Notes: generated by a model not told the origin, from the sequence alone. Counted from the first letter of the stretch, positions 11,441-23,859 are shown. The stretch: 64,000 bases of DNA from Prunus persica (GCF_000346465.2 NC_034010.1:1339415-1403414), one strand, 5' to 3'. A program made the numbers and translations.

Positions 11441-14400
11441 CTAGGCATATAGTAGTTCTTGCTCCCTTGATTCGTACGCTGGAGGCAGCAAAGTATGAAT
11501 ATTGGCAAAAGGATCTTCACCTCCTGATGATGGCTCTCCAATAGGTGAATCTAGTACATGGTCAGGAATTGCCACAAGCGTTTCCTCAAAAAATGATTTC
11601 ATAGTCTGCAAGGTTCAAGAGCTGTCTCAGAAGCTAGAGCAATTTTGAAAAGGGAAAATAAGTCGAGTCTGGGAAGATCAGACCAAAAAGCTACCAGAAA
11701 AGAATGAATGACAGTAATGAATGCCATAGAGGTACAATCAAGACAACTTAAGTTTTTGTGGAATTACTGTATTATCCTTTCTTCTCATAACCTTCATCAT
11801 GCTTGTCATGCTTGCTGTAAAAGATTGCTCTCTATACAGCTCCTTTTCAAAATAGAAAAGAGGATCTCTTCTATACTTCATTACGACATGTTGATAAATG
11901 TCAACCAAAAACACCAATACTGATATTGTTAGGTAAAATCAATATATTATATACTAGATGACATTTCATTTGTGCTGCACTTTTATTGATTATTATTGAG
12001 TACAACCTACATATCACAAAGGCAATATGATCGGGTTTGGGGATTGCTTTTAAAATCTTCTTAAAACACTTTATCAATATACATTGCCAATGACGCAGCA
12101 TTGAATAGCTAGGAGGGTTTGGAGAAAGGCTGGCTTTTTATCCTAGAAGAGCTTCAATTAGAGAGTTAGAGACATATGTATCATGTATAATAGTATAACA
12201 TAGACTGCTCCCCTAAAAAGATTCTCAAAGAATGCAGCATAAAGACACATTAATGATGTAATGTTGTGTTTATGGGGACTCATTATTTCCCCCACACACT
12301 CATGCCAATCAAACCTCTGCAATAAATATTTATCCAAACCGAATTCTGATGATGTTGGCTGCTTACATATGTATTTTTTAATAAGAAAAATGTAGTGTGC
12401 TGTTTCTTTGATTGACATTAACTTTAAAACATTTCAAGCTGAGAAGCATTATTCATAAAAACTTAGGCATGAAAGTGGAAGCAAATAATGAAGACGATTA
12501 CTGCCTTGACCAGAACTAATGAAAATGGTTGATAGTTTACATGGGGTGGAAAGTGAAAGCAAATTATGTAAATGAATATTGGTTTTTTTTTGTTTTTTGT
12601 TTTTTTTTGTTTTGTTTTTTTTTTTTGTTTTTGTTTTTTTGTGACTAGAACTTTAAGGTCCTGTGTTTGGGAAACTTCCCTTAAATTTTGATAATAGATT
12701 AAATACTAAGAATGGAACTATATAGGTGTAAAATGATGATAATAATACCGTGCAATGCAGGAAAGCAGCATCAGCTTTTCGCTTCCACACACCATTCCCA
12801 GGTTCTGAATGGAAGAGACCAAGCAAAGGCTGCAGCAGAACAAAACGAGGATAAGGTAACTGAACCAATAATAATTATAGTAGGAGAAACTGAGGTCATA
12901 ACAGACTAGCTTAAGATATTGTACCCCAGTCAACCAAAAAAATAAGTGGTGAAAGACGGAATGATAGAGACAACAGGATAACTTGGCATTTCATGGATTG
13001 ATCCATATTGCAAAAGTATTTAGACCTATTTTCATAATCACATATCCCAGAGTAGACCCATAAGGTAACAACTACATTGAACAAGGCTGTCAGAATGAGT
13101 CAGATGACCAACTCATGTCAAAATTCATAATCCATGATGCGCTTCCGGTATGACAGGATCAATGCAACATAGCCTTCAGATATGGGGAGAGAGACACATG
13201 AAAAGAGACCCATGTTATTGAATGCAAAATGACGTCAACAAAAAATCAGTTGACAGCTTCCCAATTTTTGTTCTTTCTATTTTTCTTTAGAAAGAAGTCA
13301 TTTATGACTCATGAAAATATGGCAAACAATAGCAAAAAATTGTCAGCTCCACGTTTTAGAGTTTGCAGAAAAAACGGTTCTTGGCATACTCTATTCCTTC
13401 TTCTATGACTTGTAATATATAAGGGTATGTGGCACATTTTCCAGACTGCAACATAATATCATGAAGATGATAGTGTAACCCACCCTTGCCACATCTCGCA
13501 CTGTTGGTTTGCGTCCATATTTTCCCACAGCAGAATCACCATACACTTGAAACTTCTCAAGTATCTAAAAGTGGAGAAAAAAAGAGGAAAGAAAATATGA
13601 GCTGTAGGTAAAACAAAAAATACACCCATTTCACAGCCAAGTTTGCAACTGAACCTGACGCCGTGTTACACCACTGCTTGGTGCACCGTAAATGGCAGTA
13701 TCAACATGTCCCAAAGTATGCCAGGGCCTGTGGAAAATGTACAACAGTTGTCAGTTAACTTTTGAGTCACAAAGTAGTAGCATTACAATAGAGAGGATTA
13801 TCAGAAATCCAAATATTTAGAACTTAAAGTTAAATAGAATATCCAAACTCAAACTTATGGGGACATTTTTATATGGTGTAATTATTAAAGTTAGTCGTTA
13901 GTCAGTCTTATACAAGTTTTGACCTTTTTTCCAGTAACTTTCCTCTTTCGCACATGCTAGACCCACATTTGGTTCTAAGGTAGTGTACAGACTTACATGT
14001 GAAGCAAGAAGTTATGAGATTTTAATATTGTGTGGAAAACATGTTTTCTTATCTTGGACAACACTCTTCAAGCAGAAAGCTTAACTGAAGAGGTTTATTC
14101 TCCCTACCTTCTGACACTCCATACTCAAATTTCATCTTAAAGTGTACCCTGTCTACTTAATCCCTGCACATGAAGTGCATTTGGTTCTTTCAAATTTTTG
14201 TTCTTTGATAGGAAACAAAAATTATATTGAAAGAATTCTAGTTTCATTTGAAAAGCTAGAATTACATGTGCACCCAGACACAAAAAATGAAACAGAAGCA
14301 GATAATCATCCGAGAGGATAAGACTAAGACTCGAACTACATATAACCAACTTAAAGGTTCTTGCAACAATAAGCATACCGAAAAGGAAAAGAAAATCCAA

Positions 14401-17400
14401 ACTATGAGTATTTACATACTTTTGAAATGCAGCACGTCCAACCATTACACCATGAGCTCCTGCCCTTCTAGCTGCATTGACCTAAAATCAGAGGGAGGAA
14501 AAAGACATGTGAAATAGGCGAATGGAATCAACATAAAGTATCTGTATCAATTAACATAAAGGACAAGCTACAGCTTTGTTGTATGCATTCCCAAGTCATG
14601 TTGGAAACCAGAATGAAAAGCTAAACAACTACTCAGTTCATATATAATCACAAAATTAAAACATGCAAAAATTGTCATATATAAGCATCAAGATAGTAAC
14701 TTTAAAATTCAGCATATATAATGACAGAAAGGTTCAGAAAATACAATTTTGGGATAACCTTTCTCAACAATAAGGAAATGTTAGCACAGACACAAAAGTC
14801 CAAGTTCCAACTGATGTACCATTGGACTGCGGGAAATTTTCATAAAAAAGAAAAAATACAACAAAGAATTGAACAAAATGTAGCTAGAAAAATGATATCC
14901 TCTGAAGGCCAAAATAACAGTTCAATCGACAAGGTTTACCTCATCAACAGTGTTTATGCCCCCATTTATCGTAAATCTTAAGTCTGGAAAGTCACGCAAA
15001 AGGCCATAAAAGTACTCGTATCTGCAAAAAAGTAAGATGCGGTTAATAATAAGAAGCAGCATGTTAGCTGTGAATGTGATCTACATATGTATACAAATAT
15101 CTAAGCATTTTTAGGATAGCAATTTTGGGATAAGCATACCAGTATAACATTTCTCTAATAAACATAGGTCAGCTGATTTAATTATAAGCTGACAAAATAT
15201 GAAATCACACAATACATACTTAAGAGGTGGAATACTTCGATTTTCAGCTGGGCTAATTCCATTGAGTAGTGCCTTCCGTGAATGTATTATGAAATGCCTA
15301 GTTGGTGATTGAGAAGAAACCTTGTAAATAAAGTCACCTGAAAAGCAGACAGGTGGTGGCACAATAAAATAAGGATGCAACTCCTGAAACTAACATAACC
15401 ATAGCTACAGTCTTTCAAATTTAGATAAGCAACAATAAAGGAATTAGATTTGCTCAGCAACAAGCATTAAACCAATAAATAATGTTCTACAGTTATCATT
15501 CAACAGGCATATAAAACAAAAGTGTGGAAAGAGTGTACGCAACAAAATATTGCAATATGCAGTTCCTGTTAACTTTTACTACAAAGCTATATTTTCTTTC
15601 CTGCTTCTGTTTCTGACTGCTCCAAAATAGTAATACAATGCTTCCCTATATAGGAAAATCTTAAAAAGCCCTTGCATTTACCTTATCTCTCTAATTTTCA
15701 TACTCTCTTTTCAGTTTGCTAACTATCCATCCGCATACCCTTAAAAAGCTCTTACATTTGACTGTTCAAATTGTGTTTAACATTCTTTTTATCCATCCAA
15801 AATTAAAGCATAATATATTTGTAAGATGCAAAAACCTATTTGTCCATAGTTTATCATTCACTGGCTCTTCCAATTTCCTTTTCTTTTCTACCATAAGAAA
15901 TATTGAAAGTTTGTTGACTATATAGATAAAATATTCGGACAAAAGGACCTTACAGAGCTCATTATATGAATCATGATCATCAACACCAATTCGACACTTA
16001 ACACTGACAGGGGCATCTGTGTGCGCAGCAATCACTGACATAGCCTCAGCAACAAACTTTCCTTGTAAAGACCAAATGTCTTTATCAGAACAGAGTGCAC
16101 AGAAAACAAACACACACATATATATATATATATATTGCAATTAACAATATAATGAGAAATGTTATCAAACCTTTGGATCAAGCATAAGGCGAGCACCAAA
16201 GCACCCATGTCCAGCTACTCTTGGACTTGGACATCCACAACTGGTAAACATAGAAGGCTACGTAAGGGGTCAAGGAAAAAGAAAAAGAAAGTGAAGAAAA
16301 TTTGGTGAATAAAAAGATAGGCAATAGTAAGTGCACAAACTTAAAATTGATCTCATCGTATTTGTAAGGTTCAGCAAGCTCAGTCGCTTTGGCCAGGTTT
16401 TCCAAATTATTCCCGCCAATTTGAAGAACAATAGGATGTTGTTCTGGAGAATATTCCAAGAATCTGTCCTGATAAAGAGTCACACTATCAGCTGTCTCAA
16501 TCCCAACTAATCAGATGCACAAAAGATTCAAGAAATGACAGTAACTGTTAACGGCAGTTCAGAGATTTAAATAAATAAATAAAAAACAAACAGAACTTTA
16601 ATTCGCATTCCGGCCAGCTACCCTTCAGAAAATAAAACATATACTAAATTGAAGAAGATGGAAATACAAAGGAAAGAAAATATAAAAATCTATACATTCT
16701 TTTGTGATATGTGTACACTCAAGAGACAAAAGCATTAAAATTGAAATTCCAAACAGTTCCATCATTGTGTATACATTACCACCCAGGCCACTCAACATCA
16801 ACCCGTACCTACAAAAAACATTTTAAGAATTCTACTTGGGACATTTAGCCCCACTCAACTCCAATTTTGAACTTTGAAACTCACAAAGTTTCTCTAGTTT
16901 GTCCATTTTGTCTGAAATTGTTGAAAACTTGAAACCGCCACAATCAAAAAATTTCCAGCCATAATTACCTATCTAAGGTGGTAGGCTCACTAATTAAGAG
17001 TTCCCCTTCTAGTCTCCTGGCCTACTCTATCTCTCTTTTCTTCCTATCCCAGCGTCAGTCAGTACACAAGTGGTTTGAAAAAATTAAAGGGATTTATTTC
17101 AACTAAACACATGGAAGATATTTTGTCAAACGTTTCCTTCTATTGGATGAGGATCAATCAAAAAGACGCCAAATGGTATCTTGTGAAAATAAACTTCACA
17201 TTTTCCACCTAATTATGTTCTTGGTTGAAACTATTTGAAAGCTTTTCGATTCTGAGGTGACATTTCACAATTCTTTCTAGTTTGATACAAAATGAAGTCC
17301 AATATCTCACTTGCGGCCACCAAAAGCAATTCTAGCAGTGTATTTTCCTAGGGAAAAAAAGAGCAAACAGAAAAAAGAGAAGCCTACTACGTACACAGTA

Positions 17401-17699
17401 CATAAAACAATAAGCCTCCCCGTCCTGCCCCCAAGTTAAACTTGAACAGAAAATACGGTTAGATAAATATGGCTTACCAGATTGTCCTTTTGATAGACAA
17501 TTGTTTCAGCAGCAAGCATCTCAGTGTAGAGCCATGCGTTCTTTGAAATGAGCCTGGCCAGAGTCCTGTAGTGATTATCAGTCCATTCCATCATAGGAGC
17601 AACACTGCAAATTTGAAAACCAAACAACCCAAGTCCACAGAAATCAGCAGCAATTACAAATTGAATGCAATAATAAAGATAATAAATTCAAATAAACAG

Positions 17700-17749
<50 letters not shown>

Positions 17750-17996
17750 ACCTAAACCACGGAGGAGGATAGTGGGCATGGCGGTGGGTCCGGAGGGAAG
17801 AAACCATTGCGGCGGGTGTGCTTAGTAGTTGATGGGTTTGAGTGGAAGAAGAAGTGGATGTGGAATTGGATGCGGTTGTTGAAGAAGAAGTACCCTGAAA
17901 TATATTAAATGACAATTTGCGACGGTTTTTGTGAAGAAAAACAGAATGAATAGGAGTAACTGAGGAATATGAATATGATGACGTTGCTAACTTCAT
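11441..17996 (-). CDS. tRNA-dihydrouridine synthase, DusA type (12 exons, complete)
   Basis: An FMN enzyme that reduces uridine to dihydrouridine in the tRNA D-loop (positions 20/20a for DusA). Exons: 17752-17996, 17478-17604, 16341-16468, 16171-16240, 15954-16056, 15220-15337, 14940-15021, 14420-14481, 13655-13727, 13484-13564, 12749-12829, 11441-11605. The sum is 1335 nt, 444 residues plus stop. All junctions use GT/AG and keep phase. Motifs: [14 protein letters not shown] from residue 82 (family signature); NCGCPSPRV with catalytic Cys170; [15 protein letters not shown] (Lys210); [13 protein letters not shown] (His243); [21 protein letters not shown] (about 301-309, flavin phosphate site). 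A Ser/Thr-rich N-terminus of about 80 residues, [13 protein letters not shown] and on, looks like an organelle transit peptide. The C-terminus [21 protein letters not shown] is typical of plant members. A second, broken copy lies at 4382-4960. Confidence 0.95.
17706..17746. repeat. (GA)n microsatellite beside a DusA splice donor
   Basis: About 20 GA units on the plus strand. On the coding strand this is a (CT)n run starting a few bases after the intron 1 donor (TTTAG|GTTCAT). Confidence 0.95.
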
Positions 17997-18317
17997 TTTT
18001 TTCGCTCTATTAATTAACTCACGTTCACAGAACCACAGCCTCCTCCTGCTTGACCTAGTTGAGCTTAGGGTTTAGGGTCTGGCTTCCATGAACTCGGGCG
18101 GGAGGCTGATAGCTTGATAGGGCACTTCTGGCTGAGGAAGACAACAAGGACCAAAGGAAAAGGAGAGGTTGGTATCTATTGGACTTGGCGTGGAGAATAT
18201 TGATTGTCATGGCAAAAGTAGCCCAGCCCAGTCTTCAATGGACTTATGAAAAGGGTGTTCTTTCAAGACCCAATCCAAAAAACCCGAAAATTCTAGCAGC
18301 TCCTTTATTATTATTTT
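17997..18317. other. DusA upstream region next to the MULE
   Basis: Probable DusA 5' untranslated region and promoter. Contains TTTAGGGTTTAGGG-like telobox sequence near 18066-18076 (CTTAGGGTTTAGGGTCTGG). The MULE inserted at 18317/18318. Confidence 0.5.
18309..18317. repeat. MULE target-site duplication, left copy
   Basis: TATTATTTT, identical to 23860-23868. Confidence 0.95.
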
Positions 18318-18707
18318 GGGTTAACGTCACTTTAGTCCCCGGAGGTTTAGTGTCAGTATCGAAATGGACCCCAAGGTTTGATTTTTATCAATTTCGTACC
18401 CAATATTTCGAAATATTAACAATTTACACCAGCCGTTACATTGACCGTCAAAGTCAGACGTTAAATGCTGACGTGGCAGTCGTGGGACCCACATCATAAC
18501 CAAATAGCTGTTAGAAAGCGACGGCACGATGGGCAATTTCGGAAGAAAAAAATCGAAGGAAACGAAGAGTTGGCACGCGTTCCAAGGAAGAGTTCGATTA
18601 CCTGAGTTGGAAAAATTGAACCAACTCGGTTTCTGAGTTGTGTTCGTACTGAGACAGACATAGAAGAGAGGTTCTGAGGGTTTGTTCGTGTTTTGGAGTG
18701 CAAAAAT
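18318..18707 (+). repeat. MULE left terminal inverted repeat
   Basis: Pairs with 23540-23859. Strong identity from the tip to the GGAAACGA near 18560, then a gapped match through GTTGGAAAAATTGAACCAACTC to GTTCGTGTTTTGGAG. The left copy has about 70 extra bases near 18640-18690. It probably holds the transposase promoter. Confidence 0.9.
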
Positions 18708-18745
18708 CATACTGAAACGGAGGTTTCCGAAAAGATCTGAAGAAT

Positions 18746-21700
18746 ATGAGTTGGGGACTTCGTCCGGAAGGATATGGAGAACCTTTCTATGGTACGTATG
18801 GGTTACTGTTCTAAGGTTATTGGCAGATGATGTTTTCGAGTGAAAGTTTCAAATAGAGTCGGTTTCGAGTTTGGTGTCGACTGAAAGTTTGGCTTTTATA
18901 ATGGATTGTGATAGGGTTTAGGGTTTGGTATCACTGTGTCTATTTAATTGGTAGATGGAATGGTGTGAATGGTGGAAGTAAACGTTGGCTTTTGTATGTG
19001 GTCCTACAACCACTGGGAATCTTACCTTTTGTATATGTGTGTACTGACATAGAAACATGCATTTGTATATGTGTGTTTGTATTTGTGTGTTTGTATATCT
19101 GCATTTGTATATCTGTATATGTATATGTATTTGTATTTGTATTTGTATGTGTATGTGTATTTGTAAACAGGAGTACATGTATTTTGTTTTGGGTAAAATT
19201 GGTAAAATTCATGTGTGGTTTTCGACCTGCAGGGGATGAGGCAGGATTTTCTATTCAAATGTACCACAATGGTGAAATAAGAGGTAACTATTATGTGAAT
19301 GGGTCTGTGGATTGGTTTGATTATTGTGATAAAGATAGAATGTCAATGACTGAGATAGATGCCATGGTCAAGGAGTTAGGGCACGAAGGTTTGATTAACT
19401 ACTGGTACAGTATTGAAGGTGATAGTTTTGATGGTGGCCTAGTTAAGCTGAGTGAAGATACAGATGTCTTAGACATGCTAGTATTTGTGCCTGACACTAG
19501 GGTGATAAATATATTCCTAGAACATCATGTCTTGGCATGCACTCAAGAGCAGTTTTACAGTCAAGTGGGTTCAAACATATTTATAAATTTGGATGATGAA
19601 TTTGGGACCAACAGTGGGGTAGTGATTCAAGAGCTTGATGACAATTGTGGTGCCATTGTTCCAGTAGGTGGGGGAGTATCCCAGGTGCAAAAGGTGAAAA
19701 AAACAAGTGTTGTAATAGAAGAGTTGAATGAAGAAGGGTTGAATGAAGAAGCATGTGGAGAAGGCAAAGAGTTGAATGAAGATGGCTTGAATGAAGATGG
19801 GTTGATTGATGAAGCTTCTAAACAAGGCAAAGAAAATGTCACTGTGAATAATGAGGAGAATTCTCACAAGGGCAAAGAAAAGCCAAGTCAAGGTTGTTCT
19901 GATAAAGGCAAAGGCAAGGTTGATGACATGTCACATAGGGTGAAGCGTGCATTTGGTAAAAAAAGAAGTGGCAGTTTGAGGAGGACAAAGATTGTTCACC
20001 ATAAAGACAAAGTTGTGGAAGGAAGGGTTGATGGCTACAGGACCGAGTTTCAAAGGGATTCCATGATGTTGAGAAGTGGAAGAAGTTTGGCAAATGCTGC
20101 AAACTTTGAAGGCTTGGATGATGATGCTTCTGATAGTGAGGACTCAGATTATATGATTCCCAAGAACTTCAGTGAAGATGAAGATGAAGATGATGTTTTT
20201 TTTTATGAATGGGTGGATGACCAAACTGAATGGACAGGGGCTAAAGAAACTGGGAATGAGGCTGCTCCTGATTGGCCTACAGATGTTGAATTGGATTCTG
20301 ACGATTCTGAGTGCAGGGATTATGCCAAGTATAATTCTGATGAGGAAGTTGATAAGAATTGGCCAGAGTTCAATGCTGCAACTGACATGGCAGATCCAAA
20401 GTTTGAGATTGGGCTGTTGTTTAGTGATTGTAAGGTGTTTAGGGCAGCTGTCAGAGAGTACTCCATCTTGCAGAATAGGGATGTAGTGTTTATTAGGAAT
20501 GAGGCTTTGAAGCTGAAGGCAGTTTGTGGGGACCCAGATTGTAAGTGGATGATATATGCTTCAAAAATGCAACATGAGAACACATTGCAAGTGAAGACAT
20601 ATGTAGGTGAGCACACATGTACACAGCTATGGGAGAACCCTACTGTGAAGTCAACATGGATAAGCAAGAAATATGTTCACAGTTTGAAGTCCAATCCCCA
20701 GTGGCCAGTGAAGTCATTCAAGGAGACTGTTGAGAAGGATTATAATATAGGGGTATCAAGACAACAAGTGTATAGGGCAAAATATAAGGCACTAAAGCTG
20801 ATTGAGGGCAGTTTCAATGAACAATATTCAAGAGTTTGGGATTACTGTGAGGAATTAAGGAAGACTAACCCAGGAACCACAGCAATGGTTAAGTGTGATT
20901 TCCAACAACAAGTGGGGCAACCAAAGTTTCAAAGGTTGTATGTTTGTTTAGGAGCTGCTAAGGAAGGCTTCAAAGCTGGGTGCAGGCCTATTATAGGTTT
21001 AGATGGGTGCTTTTTGAAGAGTGTTTATGCAGGGCAACTGTTAACTGTTGTGGGTATAGATGCCAATAATGAAACCTGGGTAATTGCTTATGCAGTTGTG
21101 GAATCAGAGTGCAAGGAATCTTGGATTTGGTTTCTGGAGCTATTGGTTAAGGATTGTGAGATTGTGAATCAATTTGGCTTCACCTTTATATCCGACAAAC
21201 AAAAAGGTTTAGTACTTGCTTTTGAGCAAGTGGTCCCTAATTGTGACCACCGGTTCTGTGCAAGACACCTGTTTTCCAACTATAGGGTGCTTTTCAAAGC
21301 AAAAAGCCTCAGAGACAAGTTTTGGGAAGCATCATATGCAACCACTGTCCCCCACTTTACAAGGGCCATGGAAGACCTGAAAAAACTGTCAAAGGCTGCA
21401 TATGAATGGCTAACCACTCCAGATAAACCTCCAAGGCATTGGTCCAAGTCACACTTCAACACTCATTTGAAGTGTGACATGTTGTTGAATAATCTTTGCG
21501 AGTCCTTCAATGCTACCATATTGGAATGTAGGGATAGACCAATTCTGTCAATGTTTGAGTATATTAGATGTATGCTGATGAGGAGAATACAAGCAAGAAG
21601 GGACAAAATGCTGACATGGAACAAGCCTATCTGCCCAAGGATATTTAAGAAGGTGGAGGGAAATAAAGCCAAGGCAGGTGCTTGTGTGGCAATGTGGTCA

Positions 21701-22512
21701 GGTGGAGGTAAATTCCAAGTGTCAGCTGGTGGCCATGCACAATATATTGTGGACTTGGAATTGAGAACTTGTTCTTGTAGAGCTTGGGATTTGCAGGGAT
21801 GGCCTTGTGTTCATGCTATTGCAGCCATAAATTATAAAGGGGGTCTTAATGTCATGGATTTTGTGGATGACTGCTATTTGAAATCAACTTACTTGAAGAC
21901 ATATGAGAATCTCATACTGCCTATGAATGGGATGGATATGTGGGATAAGACTGACTTTCCACCATGTCTTCCTCCGTCTTACTCTACACAGCCTGGAAGG
22001 CCAAGAAAATGTAGAAACAAAGAACAGGAAGAGCACAAGGGCAAGATGAAGATGAGAGCATCAAGAAACCAATCTGAAACTGCATTGTCTCGCATTCCTA
22101 AGACACAAGACTCTCTCAAATGTGGGCAATGTGGTAAAAAAGGGCACAATAAGAGGACTTGCCATAGGAATCTTCCCCCAAAAGCTAAACCTGCAACTAA
22201 GAGGAAGAGGGGTACTGAAAATACCCAGGTATAGCAACTCAATCTTTTTCAATTCTATCCCTTAATAACCCTAAGCGTTTGTTGCAACCTGATGTAGTTT
22301 TTATGTTGTAGACCACTCCATCTGACGCATCCACTCTAGCTGGTGATCCAAGCACCCTAAAGCAAAGATCCAAGCCTCCAAGGCGTGTGCAAAAAGGGAA
22401 GCCAAAACCAACTAAGAAAGGACATGCCACTTCTGAAGCACAACCAGCCTCAACTTTGCTTCCTCATGCATCAACTTCTATTTCAACTGCAGGATCAAAT
22501 GTTGTACATTGA
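18746..22512 (+). CDS. MULE transposase (MURA-like), 3 exons, 1080 residues
   Basis: Cuts and joins element DNA in the nucleus. Exons 18746-18791, 19233-22228 and 22312-22512 total 3243 nt, 1080 residues plus stop. The start reads MSWGLRPEGYGEPFYG-DEAGFSIQ; the longer open frame from 18908 runs through intron 1. Domains: N-terminal PB1-like region (about 17-110); acidic/Lys-rich linker; MuDR-type DNA-binding region (from about 405, IGLLFSDCKVFRAAVREY to VGEHTC); MULE transposase core with IGLDGCFLK (Asp606), ISDKQKGL (Asp670) and NNLCESFN (Glu772), my candidates for the catalytic triad; SWIM zinc finger CSC-x9-CVH (862-876); zinc knuckle C-x2-C-x4-H-x4-C (979-992). Exon 3 adds a basic Ser/Pro/Lys-rich tail ending GSNVVH. 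No stop or frameshift was seen. Confidence 0.93.
18792..19232 (+). other. Transposase intron 1 with a TATGTATTTG-type microsatellite
   Basis: Donor G|GTACGT, acceptor GACCTGCAG. Bases about 19030-19167 are a degenerate run of GTATTTG/GTATATG units that happens to stay open in several frames. Confidence 0.8.
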
Positions 22513-23104
22513 AGCTCACTGAAAAAGCTATTTGATGATTCACGTTTTGTTGTTAGACTGGCAGTTTGTGATTAGGAGGTTTTTGTTTTTGAACAATTGG
22601 TCATGTATAACTAAGTGCTGACTTATTTTGATGGATGTAATTGCATTCACATAAGCCTCAACCACTGTGAATGCAAATACATCCACTGAAACTGCCATTT
22701 TGGAATGAATTTGAATGGACATGAAATATGTACGATATGCAATGTTATTATCTGGTTATTTTGAGCCATTTTGAATGCAGAATTTTCTGAGTTTTTGGGT
22801 TGCCACTTTGCTTCATTATTTTGGCCATTCACTTCATTATTCCAGGTGCATCCATTTTCTAACTTCCCTGTTACATTATTTTTGCCATTCCATTTTCTAC
22901 AAATTTTGCCATTCCATTCACTTCATCAAGTTACAAAAAAGTCGGCAATTAAACTGCTACATAACAATTAAACCTTACCCCATAACCCTTAATCCTACCC
23001 CATAAGCCCTTAAGCCTTACCCCATAACCCTTCATCCTAAAACCCTAAACCCTTAAACCTTTACATAACAATTAAACCATTACAAACTGCTACTAACAAT
23101 ACAT
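22513..23104. other. Gap between the convergent MULE genes
   Basis: 3' untranslated regions. Bases about 22975-23065 contain degenerate CCCTTAA/CCCTAAA units resembling plant telomere repeat, such as AAAACCCTAAACCCTTAAACC. Confidence 0.5.
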
Positions 23105-23482
23105 TCATTCAATGGCAGAAGCTAATTCCAAGCTCCTCTTTTTGTTTACTCCACATCCACACATCCCTCCCAAAATGATGCTTGCAAATAGAACCCACGA
23201 AGCCACCAACAACACCCAAACGACCTTTTCTCTTTGTCTTGCCATTGCCATTGACTTCTTCAGCTTATTCCGCGATTTTAAAAGCCCAGGAATCACTGCC
23301 TTCGACCGTGCACACATGGCGGGATCAAACCATGCCCAAAATTCACAGCCCTTAAAACCCCTCTTAGTCTCACGTACCTTGGCTGCACACATGGAAAATC
23401 GCCTCCCAGGATTCGAATCTGTCCAAGAGGTTCGAATTGTAGCAGCCTTTCCGCACCAACACATCGGCGCCTCTTCATCCAT
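23105..23482 (-). CDS. GRF-type zinc-finger protein with C-terminal membrane helix, carried by the MULE
   Basis: 125 residues, one exon. The N-terminal half is a GRF zinc finger: CWCGKAATIRTS (Cys8, Cys10), NPGRRFSMC (24-32, Cys32), then FKGCEFWAWFDPAMC (Cys46, Cys57), with the aromatic FW.W.D pattern of the family. A Lys/Arg-rich linker (SRNKLKKSMAMARQREK) leads to one hydrophobic helix at about 87-110 (VVWVLLVASWVLFASIIL) and a short tail. GRF fingers bind single-stranded nucleic acid in some animal and plant enzymes. Short plant proteins with GRF plus a membrane helix, the At4g04775 type as I recall it, have no established function. The start ATG lies just inside the right inverted repeat and the gene converges on the transposase, the position MuDR uses for its accessory gene. 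The frame is intact. Confidence 0.8.
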   Translation of the reverse strand: MDEEAPMCWCGKAATIRTSWTDSNPGRRFSMCAAKVRETKRGFKGCEFWAWFDPAMCARSKAVIPGLLKSRNKLKKSMAMARQREKVVWVLLVASWVLFASIILGGMCGCGVNKKRSLELASAIE

Positions 23483-23539
23483 TTCGCCCAGCCAATCGGA
23501 TCTTCTTCGTCAGTTTCCCTCCACTTTTTTCCTCGCTCC

Positions 23540-23859
23540 TTTGCTCTCCAAAACACGAACACAAATCAGAAAGAGTTGGTTCGATTTTTCCAACCCAGGT
23601 AAGCGAACTCATCGTTTCCTTCGATTTTTTTCTTCCGAAATTGCCCATCGTGACGTCGCTTTCTAACAGCTATTTGGTTATGATGTGGGTCCCACGACTG
23701 CCACGTCAGCATTTAACGTCTGACTTTGACGGTCAATGTAACGGCTGGTGTAAATTGTTAATATTTCGAAATGTTGGGTACGAAATTGATAAAAATCAAA
23801 CCTTGGGGCCCATTTCGATACTGACACTAAACCTCCTGTGACTAAATTGACGTTAACCC
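23540..23859 (-). repeat. MULE right terminal inverted repeat
   Basis: Inverted partner of 18318-18707. The outer tip reads TGACGTTAACCC on the plus strand. It probably drives the GRF gene. Confidence 0.9.

Larger units (their letters stand above)
18318..23859 (+). mobile_element. Complete Mutator-like element (MULE), two genes
   Basis: Long terminal inverted repeats run from GGGTTAACGTCA inward: left about 18318-18707, right about 23540-23859, near-identical over about 240 bp. The target-site duplication is perfect, 9 bp: TATTATTTT at 18309-18317 and 23860-23868, the size expected for Mutator. Total 5542 bp. Inside are a 3-exon transposase on the plus strand and a GRF zinc-finger gene on the minus strand. 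They converge, and each starts just inside one inverted repeat, as in the two-gene layout of maize MuDR. Neither gene shows a stop or frameshift, so the element may be autonomous. Confidence 0.95.

Noticed and set aside
18908..19232. N-terminal hydrophobic extension of the long transposase frame
   Set aside because: It is a microsatellite-rich intron. Splicing 18791 to 19233 gives a better start.
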